A stretch of 64,000 nt of DNA. Source: Castellaniella hirudinis_A (GTDB lineage: Bacteria > Pseudomonadota > Gammaproteobacteria > Burkholderiales > Burkholderiaceae_B). The notes below the pieces were generated by a model. The model had not been told where the DNA came from, made no database searches, and saw only the letters and a list, made by a program, of their open reading frames with translations. Position numbers and translations under genes: made by a program. The stretch spans positions 124,001 to 188,000 of the forward strand of contig NZ_JBLGTV010000001.1 in the NCBI RefSeq assembly GCF_047468865.1, in the 5' to 3' direction. Positions 17,354-25,120 of the stretch are shown one piece after another. The stretch's first letter is position 1, and every line of letters begins with the position of its first letter.

Positions 17354-18540
17354 CGGTTCCGTTGCATCGCGTGCTTGCGGACGAAGGCTTCCGCATTTTT
17401 TTTCCGCTGGCGGCGCTTCATGCCGCGCTCTGGCCCTTCCTATGGGTGGCGGTATGGTCGTTCAACCTGCCCTTTGCCCAGGCCGTGCCCTCGGGGCTGT
17501 GGCATGCCCACGAGATGATCTTCGGCGCGTGGGGGGCGGCGCTGATCGGTTTCATGACCACGGCCGCGCCGGAGTGGACCAATTCGGCGCGGCCGCGCGG
17601 CCGCGTGCTGTGGGGGCTGGCTGTGCTGTGGGGCGTCGGCCGCCTCGCCGGGCTGCTGGGCGCGAGTCTGTTGCTGCCGCTCTCGGCGCTGGCCGACCTG
17701 GCCTGGATTTCGGCGTTGGTCTGTTTTCTCGCCCGGATTTCCTGGCGCTATCGAACCGCGCGTGTCCTGTCTTTCATGGGATGGATTGTCGCGCTGGGTC
17801 TGGCCGGGGCCGTGGCAAGATGGGCGATGCTGGTGGGCGACACCGGTCTTGCCTCGACGGCGCTGCGCGTCGCGGGCCTCGTTTTCCTCGGCTTGCTCGG
17901 CCTCGCGCTGGCGCGCATCACGGTGCCGGTCACCAATGTCGTGCTCGACCCCACCGAGATGACCACGCCTTTCCGGCCGCATCCGGGGCGGCTCAATCTC
18001 GGCTCCGGCCTGGTCGCCTTGGCATTGGCCGGCGAACTGGCCGGCTTGTCCCCCGCCGTCACCGGCTTCCTGTGGATCGGGGCGGGCGCCGGCTTCATGG
18101 ATCGCATGGCGGAAGGCTTTGTCGGGCGCGAATTCTTCCGGGCGGAGATCATGGTGCTGATGGCGGCCAGCGGCTTTGCCGGCGCGGGGCTGATCCTGCT
18201 CGGTGCTGCGCGGCTGGGCGCGCCGTGGGGAGAGGTCGCCCCCTTGCATCTGGCGCTGATAGGCGGGCTTGGGTTGGGCGTACTGGCCGTGCTGGCCGTC
18301 GCCGGGCGCTTCCACACGGGGCAGGGCCTCGGCCTTCATTGGCGGACGAAGCTGGCTTTTCTTTTGGCCGCCGCGGCGGCCCTGCTGCGGGCGTTGCCGG
18401 AGATGGGGTGGATGCCCTGGCCGCCGGGGCCGCTGCATCTGCTCCCGGCGCTGTGCTGGGCGGCGGCTTTCGCGTTCTGGCTCGTCGACTACTGGCCGGC
18501 GCTCAGTGATGCGGCAACGCTTATTCGGCGGGCAGGATGA
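17350..18540 (+). CDS. nnrS: NnrS family membrane protein
   Basis: NnrS is a haem- and copper-containing membrane protein linked to tolerance of nitric oxide in denitrifiers. The 396-residue protein has about twelve hydrophobic segments. The N-terminal family pattern is seen as FRIFFPLAALHAALWP, WHAHEMIFGAWGAALIGF and TTAAPEWTNS. His in LHAAL, WHAHEM and the RFHTGQGL area could serve as metal ligands. The start is GTG at 17350, overlapping the stop of the ATPase gene. It ends convergently, overlapping the next gene by 20 bp. Linkage of an NnrS protein to an ABC importer of the SsuABC type is unusual. Confidence 0.83.
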   Translation: MTVPLHRVLADEGFRIFFPLAALHAALWPFLWVAVWSFNLPFAQAVPSGLWHAHEMIFGAWGAALIGFMTTAAPEWTNSARPRGRVLWGLAVLWGVGRLAGLLGASLLLPLSALADLAWISALVCFLARISWRYRTARVLSFMGWIVALGLAGAVARWAMLVGDTGLASTALRVAGLVFLGLLGLALARITVPVTNVVLDPTEMTTPFRPHPGRLNLGSGLVALALAGELAGLSPAVTGFLWIGAGAGFMDRMAEGFVGREFFRAEIMVLMAASGFAGAGLILLGAARLGAPWGEVAPLHLALIGGLGLGVLAVLAVAGRFHTGQGLGLHWRTKLAFLLAAAAALLRALPEMGWMPWPPGPLHLLPALCWAAAFAFWLVDYWPALSDAATLIRRAG

Positions 18541-18994
18541 TCAGGTTCTGCCCGTCGGGCGTGGTCACCTGCCGGGTGTTTTTATGCCGCTTGGCGGCCG
18601 CCTGGCCTTGCCCGACCTCGACCCGCACGGAGGTGGTTTGCTGCTGGTCGTTCTGGTGAATGAAGACATGCAGGTAGTGCACCCCTTCGCTGAGGGCGTG
18701 CAGGGCGGGGCTGTCTGTGGCCAGGCCATCCTGGTCGGTGTGCAGCACGGTCTGGCCGGTGGATTCCAGCTGCAGGCCGGGGTCGGTGGTGTAGCGCACC
18801 GTCAGGGGGGTGTGGGCCGGCCCCTTGAAGTTCAGGGCGATGCGGGCGTGGCTGTCGGGGGCAAGCGCGATGCTGTCGGTGCGCTCGACCTGGACGACGG
18901 CGCCGGGTTTGCCGATGATTTGGGCTTGCGCGCCGCTGAAGGGGCCCAGGGATAGCCCGAGAATCATGGCGCAGGCCAGTGTGGTGGTTTTCAT
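18521..18994 (-). CDS. Predicted secreted protein of unknown function
   Basis: I do not recognise this 157-residue protein. It has a clear signal peptide (MKTTTLACAMILGLSLGP, cleavage likely after AQA near residue 24). The mature part is rich in beta-type sequence, such as VRYTTDPGLQLESTG and HYLHVFIHQND, resembling an immunoglobulin-like or soluble periplasmic domain. It lies 11 bp downstream of the lipoprotein metallopeptidase gene on the same strand, so both are probably one operon and may act together in the envelope. The 3' end overlaps nnrS by 20 bp. Confidence 0.75.
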   Translation of the reverse strand: MKTTTLACAMILGLSLGPFSGAQAQIIGKPGAVVQVERTDSIALAPDSHARIALNFKGPAHTPLTVRYTTDPGLQLESTGQTVLHTDQDGLATDSPALHALSEGVHYLHVFIHQNDQQQTTSVRVEVGQGQAAAKRHKNTRQVTTPDGQNLIILPAE

Positions 18995-19005
18995 GGTGGG
19001 GTCTC

Positions 19006-20664
19006 TCAGGGCTTTTTGTCAAGCTGCAGGATGCTGCAGCCACGGATGGTTCTGGCGGCGAACTGGGCCACGTAGGTGCCTGCCGCCAACTGGTAATTGA
19101 AGACGCCGGTATCCGGGGCCGGTTCTTCGGGTTTGCCTTCGGTGGGGACTTCCTGGCCCCTGTCCTGCAAGGCGAAGAACAGGCCGTCGTCTTCGCTTTG
19201 GACGAAGACCCGGTAGGCGCCTGGCTGCGGGATCTGGACGCGAAACTGCATCCGGTTGCCCAGTTTGTTGTAGTCGCCGTATTGCGTGCTGAGGCAGAAG
19301 CGGGACGGCTCCCCGATTTGGAGATCGTGGTAGATGGGCAGAATAAGCGCCTGCATGTCCGGGCGCAGGTTGTCCGGGTAGGCCTGCCGGCTTCCCCAGA
19401 TGTCCAGGTCGTTGCCCCAGGCCATCTGCAGCGTCCGCAGGGATTGGTCGATCTGGGCTTGCGCGCCGGGGGGCGCGCTGGCGCGCAGGTAGGTGGCGAA
19501 GGAATACAGGCTGGTCAGTGCCGGGGTGGTTTTCTGCGGGCCGGTCAGGGTGTGATATATCGACGCCAGGCCGATATCGGGGGATTTATACCATTGGTAC
19601 AAGGTGTGCTGGATGGCGTCTTCGCTGAACCAGCCCGCGTCGGCCAGCTCGATGGTGTCGAGATCCAGGCTGAAGCCGATGCCTTGCCTGGGCCCGGAGG
19701 TATCGACGTACAAGGGGTCGTCGCGCACCATGCCGGCCAGGGCGTTGCCCAGCCCTTCGCCGAAGGCGACGGTCATGTTCAGGCGGTCACCGCTGCCGTG
19801 ATTGCCGCCGAGCGAATCGGATCGGGAGGCGTAGTGCTCGAAGTAGTGGCCCCATTCGTGCACGATGACGCCGGTGTCGTATTCGTCCGTATCGACGTCC
19901 GCCTTGCCCAGAATGTACAGGCCGGGTTGCGGGGACTGGTGGTTGAAATGGCTGGTGCCGATTTCGCCGTTGCCGACCTCGCCGTCTGCGGGCAGGTTGT
20001 CGGGGCTCCAGTAGATATTGAGGGGGTGCAGCTGCACGTCGGGGTCGACGCCGCGGATTTTGCCGATGGCGGTGTAGACCTGATCCAGGATGGCGAAGGG
20101 GGCGGCGGCCCGCACGCGCGCGCCGTAGCCGTCCAGATCCGCCCATCCAGAGGCGGCGTGCAGATTGCGGGTTTGCGGGATTTCGCCGCTGTCGAAGGCG
20201 GGGCCTTCCAGGGCGTAAAGCGCCGCTTGGCCGCTGGCGAAGCCGGCCGAGGTATTGTCGCGCACGGCGAAATCCCAGCTGGCTTGCCCGGTTTGCTGCA
20301 TGCGGCTGATGGCGCGCAGCCGGATTTGGGTGTTTTTGGGGATGGACAGGCTGAATTCCCCTTGCGCGTCGGTGATCCCGGTGTCCAGGGTATTGCCGGC
20401 GGCATCCACGGCGACGACCTGAACCCCGCGAACCGGTTTGGCCTGGGTCTGCGCGTAGTCCAGGGCGGCGGATGGGCGGCCGCCCTGGGTGGTGGGGATG
20501 GCCGGCACGAAGTCATAGCTGACTTGTCCGCTCAGGCTGATGTTTGGCCCTGGGGGCGGGGTGGGCGCGGGATCCGATCCGTCGGAGCCGCTGTCGCAGG
20601 CCCCGAGAAGCAGCATCAGTGGAAGGGCAATCAGGGCGATGAGTGGTCGATTTTTTTGGCGCAT
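19006..20664 (-). CDS. Predicted lipoprotein zinc metallopeptidase
   Basis: The 552-residue protein starts with a lipoprotein signal whose lipobox is LLLGAC (Cys near residue 22). A Pro/Gly/Ser linker follows, then a carboxypeptidase-regulatory-like beta domain (about 40-120: VQVVAVDAAGNTLDTGI, GEFSLSIPKNTQIRL). The catalytic region carries HEWGHYFEH near residue 270, an HExxH zinc motif, and downstream AFGEGLGNALAG, whose Glu could be the third ligand as in gluzincins. The C-terminal domain looks like a beta-sandwich. The start at 20664 was preferred because AGGA precedes it and it begins the signal peptide. It diverges from tonB across a Fur-like site. Confidence 0.78.
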   Translation of the reverse strand: MRQKNRPLIALIALPLMLLLGACDSGSDGSDPAPTPPPGPNISLSGQVSYDFVPAIPTTQGGRPSAALDYAQTQAKPVRGVQVVAVDAAGNTLDTGITDAQGEFSLSIPKNTQIRLRAISRMQQTGQASWDFAVRDNTSAGFASGQAALYALEGPAFDSGEIPQTRNLHAASGWADLDGYGARVRAAAPFAILDQVYTAIGKIRGVDPDVQLHPLNIYWSPDNLPADGEVGNGEIGTSHFNHQSPQPGLYILGKADVDTDEYDTGVIVHEWGHYFEHYASRSDSLGGNHGSGDRLNMTVAFGEGLGNALAGMVRDDPLYVDTSGPRQGIGFSLDLDTIELADAGWFSEDAIQHTLYQWYKSPDIGLASIYHTLTGPQKTTPALTSLYSFATYLRASAPPGAQAQIDQSLRTLQMAWGNDLDIWGSRQAYPDNLRPDMQALILPIYHDLQIGEPSRFCLSTQYGDYNKLGNRMQFRVQIPQPGAYRVFVQSEDDGLFFALQDRGQEVPTEGKPEEPAPDTGVFNYQLAAGTYVAQFAARTIRGCSILQLDKKP

Positions 20665-20772
20665 GGGAGTCCTGGTCGGCGAGTGGTCTGGCATGATTCC
20701 GGTGCTGGATGGCGCATGATAATGGATATGTATAAATGTATGTTAATTTTTGCTTGAATTCGCCTTGTTGTC

Positions 20773-20802
20773 ATTGAGAATCGTTTTCATTCCTGCTAAT
20801 AT
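20773..20802 (+). promoter_or_regulatory. tonB promoter with Fur box
   Basis: The dyad at 20773-20791 (ATTGAGAATCGTTTTCATT) is a good match to the 19-bp Fur consensus. It overlaps a plausible sigma-70 promoter: -35 TTGAGA at 20774-20779, a 17-bp spacer, and -10 TAATAT at 20797-20802. Iron-replete Fur would block it. The divergent metallopeptidase gene has an AT-rich leader on the other side and might share the control. Confidence 0.75.
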
Positions 20803-20832
20803 TCCGCTTTTACTGAAGTGGTATTCGGGTTC

Positions 20833-21648
20833 ATGGCTTTAGGCTCATCTTTGCGTTTTCCCTGGCTGAAGGCAGCGGCGGCTTGCCTGGCGGTGGGCTT
20901 GCATGCTGCGGCATTGGCGATGATCTTGTCCGCCCCGGTCGCTCAGGTGGCGTTGGGCGAACCCGACGCGTTTGACGTGCAGTTCGTCGAACTGGGCCCG
21001 GCGGAAGAACCCGTGACGGAAGCGCCGCCCGCCGAAGAACTGCCCGACATCCCCGAACCCGACACGATTGTTCCGCCGGATCCCGAGCCCTTTTTCGAGC
21101 CGGAACCGGAACCTGAAATCGAGCCCGAGCCGGAAATCGAGCCGGAACCCGAACCCGAGCCGGAGCCCGTGGTCGAGGAGCCCGAGCCGGAGGCGATCAC
21201 CGAGGCCCCCAAGCCCCCGCCCCCGCCCCCGCCGCAACCCAAGCCCAAGCCGCAACCTAAGCCACAGGTTGCGCCCAAGCCCGTGGCCGTGCCGCCGCCC
21301 GCGGCGGCGGGCGGGGCCAAACAGGCCAGCAAGGCCCGGGGCGAGGCGCAACCGGTCGATCCAGATCGGCCGCGCACCATCGGCCGGGTGGACTACCTGG
21401 GCAAGCGGCCCAACCCGGATTATCCCCGCGTCTCGCAGCGCCGGCGCGAGCAGGGGCGGGTGGTTCTGCGGGTGCTGATTTCGCCGCTGGGCCAGGTGGC
21501 CCAGGTCAATATCCATCGGTCTTCCGGTTATGCGCGCCTGGATCAGGCCGCCGTGGATGCCATGCAGCGGGCGCGTTTCCGGCCGTATACCGAAAACGGG
21601 ATTGCGTATAAAGCGCTGGTGGACATCCCCTTTGATTTCGTTCTATAG
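20833..21648 (+). CDS. tonB: TonB energy transducer
   Basis: TonB couples the proton motive force, gathered by ExbB-ExbD, to outer-membrane receptors for siderophores, haem and similar ligands. The 271-residue product has one N-terminal membrane segment (about 10-32). A long periplasmic spacer of Glu-Pro repeats is followed by Pro-Lys repeats, and the C-terminal TonB domain is seen as YPRVSQRRREQGRVVLRVLI and LDQAAVDAMQRARFRPY. ATG 20833 was chosen because the likely transcription start near 20809 makes the upstream in-frame GTG at 20818 nearly leaderless. It heads tonB-exbB-exbD under the Fur box. Confidence 0.9.
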   Translation: MALGSSLRFPWLKAAAACLAVGLHAAALAMILSAPVAQVALGEPDAFDVQFVELGPAEEPVTEAPPAEELPDIPEPDTIVPPDPEPFFEPEPEPEIEPEPEIEPEPEPEPEPVVEEPEPEAITEAPKPPPPPPPQPKPKPQPKPQVAPKPVAVPPPAAAGGAKQASKARGEAQPVDPDRPRTIGRVDYLGKRPNPDYPRVSQRRREQGRVVLRVLISPLGQVAQVNIHRSSGYARLDQAAVDAMQRARFRPYTENGIAYKALVDIPFDFVL

Positions 21649-21676
21649 GTCCAAGACCTGACAGGAGTACAAGAAA

Positions 21677-22648
21677 ATGATGCTTGATCTGATCAGCGGC
21701 GCCGCGCTGGCGCTGGCGCAGGCGGCCGGGCCCGATGTGGCGCAGGCCGCGGCGACGGCGGGCCAGGTGGTCAACGACGTGGCGCAGGCTGCTGCGGCGG
21801 CGGGCCAAGTGGCCGCCGACGTGGCGGACACCGCCGCGGCCGCCGCCACCCTGGGCGGGGCGTCGGCCACCGCCGTGCTGGATGCCGCGCCCGGGCTGGC
21901 CATGGCCGACCAAGGGGTCATGCACTTTGTCGGCCAGAGCGATGCCGTGGGGAAATCCCTGTTCGTCTTTCTGATGCTGATGTCGCTGGCCAGTTGGTAT
22001 CTGATCCTTGCCAAGGGCTTTACCCAGCTGCGCATCCGCCAGCGCTCCAAGAAATTCCTGGCGGAATTCTGGGCGGCCAGTTCCCTGGAACAGGTCGAAA
22101 ATGAAATCTCCACCCACGGGGCCGAAGAACCCTTCGCGCACCTGGCCAGCCACGCCATCCACGCGCAAAAGCACCATGCCAAGTATGGCGCGCTCAAGCT
22201 CGAAGAAAGCGGGTCGACCGCCGCTTTCGTCACGCGCACCATCCGCAAGGTCATTGACGAGGAAACCGCCCGCCTGGAAAACGGCCTGACCGTCCTGGCC
22301 TCGGTCGGCTCCACCGCGCCGTTCGTCGGTTTGTTCGGCACGGTCTGGGGGGTGTACCACGCGCTGCTGAGTATCGGCATGGCCGATGGCGTCACCATCA
22401 ACCGCATTGCCGGCCCGGTGGGCGAGGCCTTGATCATGACGGGGCTGGGTCTGGCGGTGGCCATTCCGGCCGTGCTGGGATACAACGCCTTCGTGCGTCT
22501 GAACCGGGTCTATCTGGCGCAACTGGATGCCTTCGCACACGACCTGTTCACGTTTCTGACCACCGGCCAGCAAGTGGGCGATGGCGGCCATGAACGGCAC
22601 GAGCGCCATGGCCGCCACATCAGCCTGGCCAGCAGCCGGGAGGCTTGA
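21677..22648 (+). CDS. exbB: Biopolymer transport protein ExbB
   Basis: ExbB forms the pentameric proton-channel scaffold around ExbD and TonB. The 323-residue protein has the MotA/TolQ/ExbB domain with three membrane helices. The last two flank VLASVGSTAPFVGLFGTVWGVYHAL, the conserved channel segment. The N-terminus is unusual: about 75 residues of Ala/Val-rich near-repeats (AQAAATAGQVV, AQAAAAAGQVA) before the first helix, as in extended ExbB proteins with a periplasmic leader. AGGAG at 21663 supports the start 28 bp after tonB. Confidence 0.93.
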   Translation: MMLDLISGAALALAQAAGPDVAQAAATAGQVVNDVAQAAAAAGQVAADVADTAAAAATLGGASATAVLDAAPGLAMADQGVMHFVGQSDAVGKSLFVFLMLMSLASWYLILAKGFTQLRIRQRSKKFLAEFWAASSLEQVENEISTHGAEEPFAHLASHAIHAQKHHAKYGALKLEESGSTAAFVTRTIRKVIDEETARLENGLTVLASVGSTAPFVGLFGTVWGVYHALLSIGMADGVTINRIAGPVGEALIMTGLGLAVAIPAVLGYNAFVRLNRVYLAQLDAFAHDLFTFLTTGQQVGDGGHERHERHGRHISLASSREA

Positions 22649-22650
22649 TC

Positions 22651-23208
22651 ATGGCATTCGGCAGCTTTGATTCCAAGGGGCCGGGCACCGCCATGTCCGA
22701 GATCAACATGGTGCCTTTGATCGACGTGATGCTGGTGCTGCTGGTCATTTTCATCATCACCGCGCCCCTGCTCAGTCATTCGATCCGCATCAATGTGCCG
22801 CAGGTCACGGCCCAGCCCGTGGAGCAGAAGCCCGTGGTGATCGACCTGGCCATCGACCCCATCGGACAGTTGTTCTGGAATGACCAGCCCGTGGCCATCG
22901 AAGCGCTGGAGGCGCGCTTCGCCGCCGAAGCCGGCGCCGATCCGCAGCCCGAGATTCGTATCCGCGCCGATGTGGACACGCGCTACAGCGAATTGGCCGA
23001 GATCATGGGGGCGGCGCGCCGGGCCGGCATGAAACGGCTGGGTTTCGTGACGCAGCCGGGCGCGGCCACGGCCAATAAATCCGGCGACCCGGCTGCTGCC
23101 GGCCAGGCGGCTGGGGCAGCGCCCGCCGCCGCGTCGTCGTCGCAGTCCGCCGCCGCCTCGCCGCAGTCCGCCGCGTCGTCGTCGCCCACCCCTGCTGTGG
23201 CGCAGTAA
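22651..23208 (+). CDS. exbD: Biopolymer transport protein ExbD
   Basis: ExbD is the proton-conducting partner of ExbB. The 185-residue protein has MSEINMVPLIDVMLVLLVIF near residue 15, with the essential membrane Asp in PLIDVML, then a periplasmic domain ending in RRAGMKRLGFV. About 45 extra C-terminal residues are an Ala/Ser/Gln/Pro-rich tail not needed for the fold. GGGAGG lies 7 nt before ATG 22651, so this start is preferred over the upstream TTG that overlaps exbB. Confidence 0.92.
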   Translation: MAFGSFDSKGPGTAMSEINMVPLIDVMLVLLVIFIITAPLLSHSIRINVPQVTAQPVEQKPVVIDLAIDPIGQLFWNDQPVAIEALEARFAAEAGADPQPEIRIRADVDTRYSELAEIMGAARRAGMKRLGFVTQPGAATANKSGDPAAAGQAAGAAPAAASSSQSAAASPQSAASSSPTPAVAQ

Positions 23209-23292
23209 ACCCTTTGTTCAAGCGCCTGTCAGCTATGTAACGGGCGCGCCGGGCGGTGTCGGGCCGGCCTGTCTTCAGGCTAAAATCGGGCC

Positions 23293-23964
23293 ATGCGAGT
23301 ACTAGTCATCGAAGACGACACCACCCTGGGCCACGCGCTTCAGGAATTCCTCAGCGGCCAGGGCTATGCCGTCGATTGGCTGCAGTCGGGCGACCGCGTC
23401 CAGGGCGCGGCGACCGCCCAATCCTACGACCTGCTGCTGCTGGATCTCAACCTGCCCGGACTCGGGGGGCTCGACGTCCTGCGGCAGTTGCGCGCCGAAG
23501 GGGTGCAGACCCCGGTCTTGATCCTCACCGCGCGCGATGGCCTGGATGATCGCGTGGCGGGCCTGGATGCCGGGGCGGACGACTACGTCACCAAGCCCTT
23601 CGAGCTGCCCGAACTGGCCGCCCGGGTGCGCGCCCTGGCCCGGCGGCATGCCGGCCAGGCCCAGACCGTTCTGGAATGCGGCCCTCTGGCGTTCGATACC
23701 GTGGGCCGCCAGGTTCGCGCCAATGGCCAGCGTCTGGCCTTGTCGGTGCGCGAGCTTTCCGTCCTTGAAATGCTGATGGCCCGTCCCGGGCGGGTGGTCA
23801 CCAAGCAGCAGATCGTCAATTCCCTGTCGGCCTGGGATGCGGATTTCAGCGAAAACGCGGTCGAAGTCTATGTGTATCGGCTGCGCAAGCGCCTGGATGG
23901 CACGGGCGCCGGCATCCAGACAGTGCGCGGCTTTGGCTATCTGCTCGACGTCGACAGTGTCTGA
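23293..23964 (+). CDS. OmpR-family response regulator (TctD/QseB-like)
   Basis: The 223-residue protein has a receiver domain with acidic pocket E7-D8-D9, phospho-acceptor D51 in LLLLDLNLPG, T79 and K101 in VTKPF. The winged-helix DNA-binding domain starts near residue 130, with VVTKQQIVNSL and the RLRKRLDGTG recognition region. The cognate kinase gene overlaps its end by 8 bp. Targets are unknown. The neighbours tonB-exbBD and kup make membrane transport plausible. Confidence 0.9.
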   Translation: MRVLVIEDDTTLGHALQEFLSGQGYAVDWLQSGDRVQGAATAQSYDLLLLDLNLPGLGGLDVLRQLRAEGVQTPVLILTARDGLDDRVAGLDAGADDYVTKPFELPELAARVRALARRHAGQAQTVLECGPLAFDTVGRQVRANGQRLALSVRELSVLEMLMARPGRVVTKQQIVNSLSAWDADFSENAVEVYVYRLRKRLDGTGAGIQTVRGFGYLLDVDSV

Positions 23965-25120
23965 TCCCGTTCCCCATGCGGCCGCGGGGCGGCAGGCCCC
24001 GGCCGCCCATCCGCCGTCACCCGGCCAAGCGGCGGGCGGGTTGCTGCGGCGCTTGATGCCTCAGGATTCCCTCGCCCGCCGCCTGGTGCGCCGCTTGCTG
24101 CCGGCATTTTTCATTCTGGTGGCCATCGACCTGCTGGCCACCTGGTTCATGACCGGCGTGATCCGCCCCCAGCCCTGGGTGCTGCGCGACCTGTTCTGGG
24201 TGATGCTGCTGACGCAGGGGTTCCTGGTGGTGCTGTTTGCCTGGGTGCTGATTTCCGGGATCCGCACCGAGCTGGCTTCGATCAACCGGCTGGCCGACCA
24301 GATTCGCCAGCGTTCCATCGAAGACCTGCAGCCGCTGGATACCGCCGGCATTCCCAGCGAGATTTCCCCGCTGGTGCATCATTTCAACGATCTGCTGCTG
24401 CGCTTGGACGATTCGGTGCAGGCGCAGCGCCGCTTCGTCGGCCATGCGGCGCACCAGCTGCGCACGCCGCTGTCCGGGCTGAAACTGGAATCCGAGCTGA
24501 TGCTGGGGCAGGATTTGCCCGAGGACATCCGCACCCGGGCCCGGCGCATCAAATCCGTCACCGACCACATGATCCGCATGGGCCAGCAGCTGCTGGTGCT
24601 GGCGCGGGCGGATCACGCCCTGCATCCGCACGACAGTTTCGTGCGCCTGGATTTATGCGAATGGATGCGTCTGGCGGGATCTGAATGGCTGGATCGGGCG
24701 CACACGCACGGCCTGGGCCTGCATCTTAGCGCGCCGAACGACCCGGTCTGGGTCGAGGCCGACCCCGTGCTGCTGGGCGAGCTCCTGGGCAACCTGATCG
24801 ACAATGCCCTGCGTTATGGCCGGGGCGCGCGCGACATTCAGCTGCGCGTGGTGTCCAACCCGCCGTCGTTTGCGGTCGAGGACGATGGCGTGGGCATCCG
24901 GGCGGACGACATTGATCGCGTTTTCGAGGCCTTTTACCGTGCCGCCGATGCGGGGCCGGGCGGATCGGGCCTGGGCTTGGCCATCGTGCGGGAGATCGCC
25001 CGCGCCCATGGCGCATGGTGGAAAGTCGTCAGCCGCCCCGACTTTCCCGGCACGCGGGTGACCTTGATGTTCCCGGGGCCGCGCCGGAATACGCGCCTGA
25101 CCCGGACGGAAGCCCCATGA
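23957..25120 (+). CDS. Sensor histidine kinase (TctE/QseC-like)
   Basis: The 387-residue kinase has two membrane segments near residues 45-65 and 75-97 with almost no periplasmic loop, so it may sense within the membrane. It then has a HAMP-like linker, an H-box FVGHAAHQLRTPLSGLK, N-box GNLIDNALRYG, and G-boxes VEDDGVGI and GGSGLGLAIVREI. The GTG start at 23957 overlaps the response regulator and was chosen for coupling. ATG 24056 (MPQDSLARR) is an alternative, 33 residues shorter. Its stop overlaps the kup start (ATGA at 25117-25120). Confidence 0.87.
   Translation: MSDPVPHAAAGRQAPAAHPPSPGQAAGGLLRRLMPQDSLARRLVRRLLPAFFILVAIDLLATWFMTGVIRPQPWVLRDLFWVMLLTQGFLVVLFAWVLISGIRTELASINRLADQIRQRSIEDLQPLDTAGIPSEISPLVHHFNDLLLRLDDSVQAQRRFVGHAAHQLRTPLSGLKLESELMLGQDLPEDIRTRARRIKSVTDHMIRMGQQLLVLARADHALHPHDSFVRLDLCEWMRLAGSEWLDRAHTHGLGLHLSAPNDPVWVEADPVLLGELLGNLIDNALRYGRGARDIQLRVVSNPPSFAVEDDGVGIRADDIDRVFEAFYRAADAGPGGSGLGLAIVREIARAHGAWWKVVSRPDFPGTRVTLMFPGPRRNTRLTRTEAP

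Noticed and set aside
14422..18560. Flanking direct repeat of the tRNA-Leu 3' end marking an island
   Set aside because: I looked for the tRNA tail near 18.5 kb and saw none, so no attachment site is annotated.
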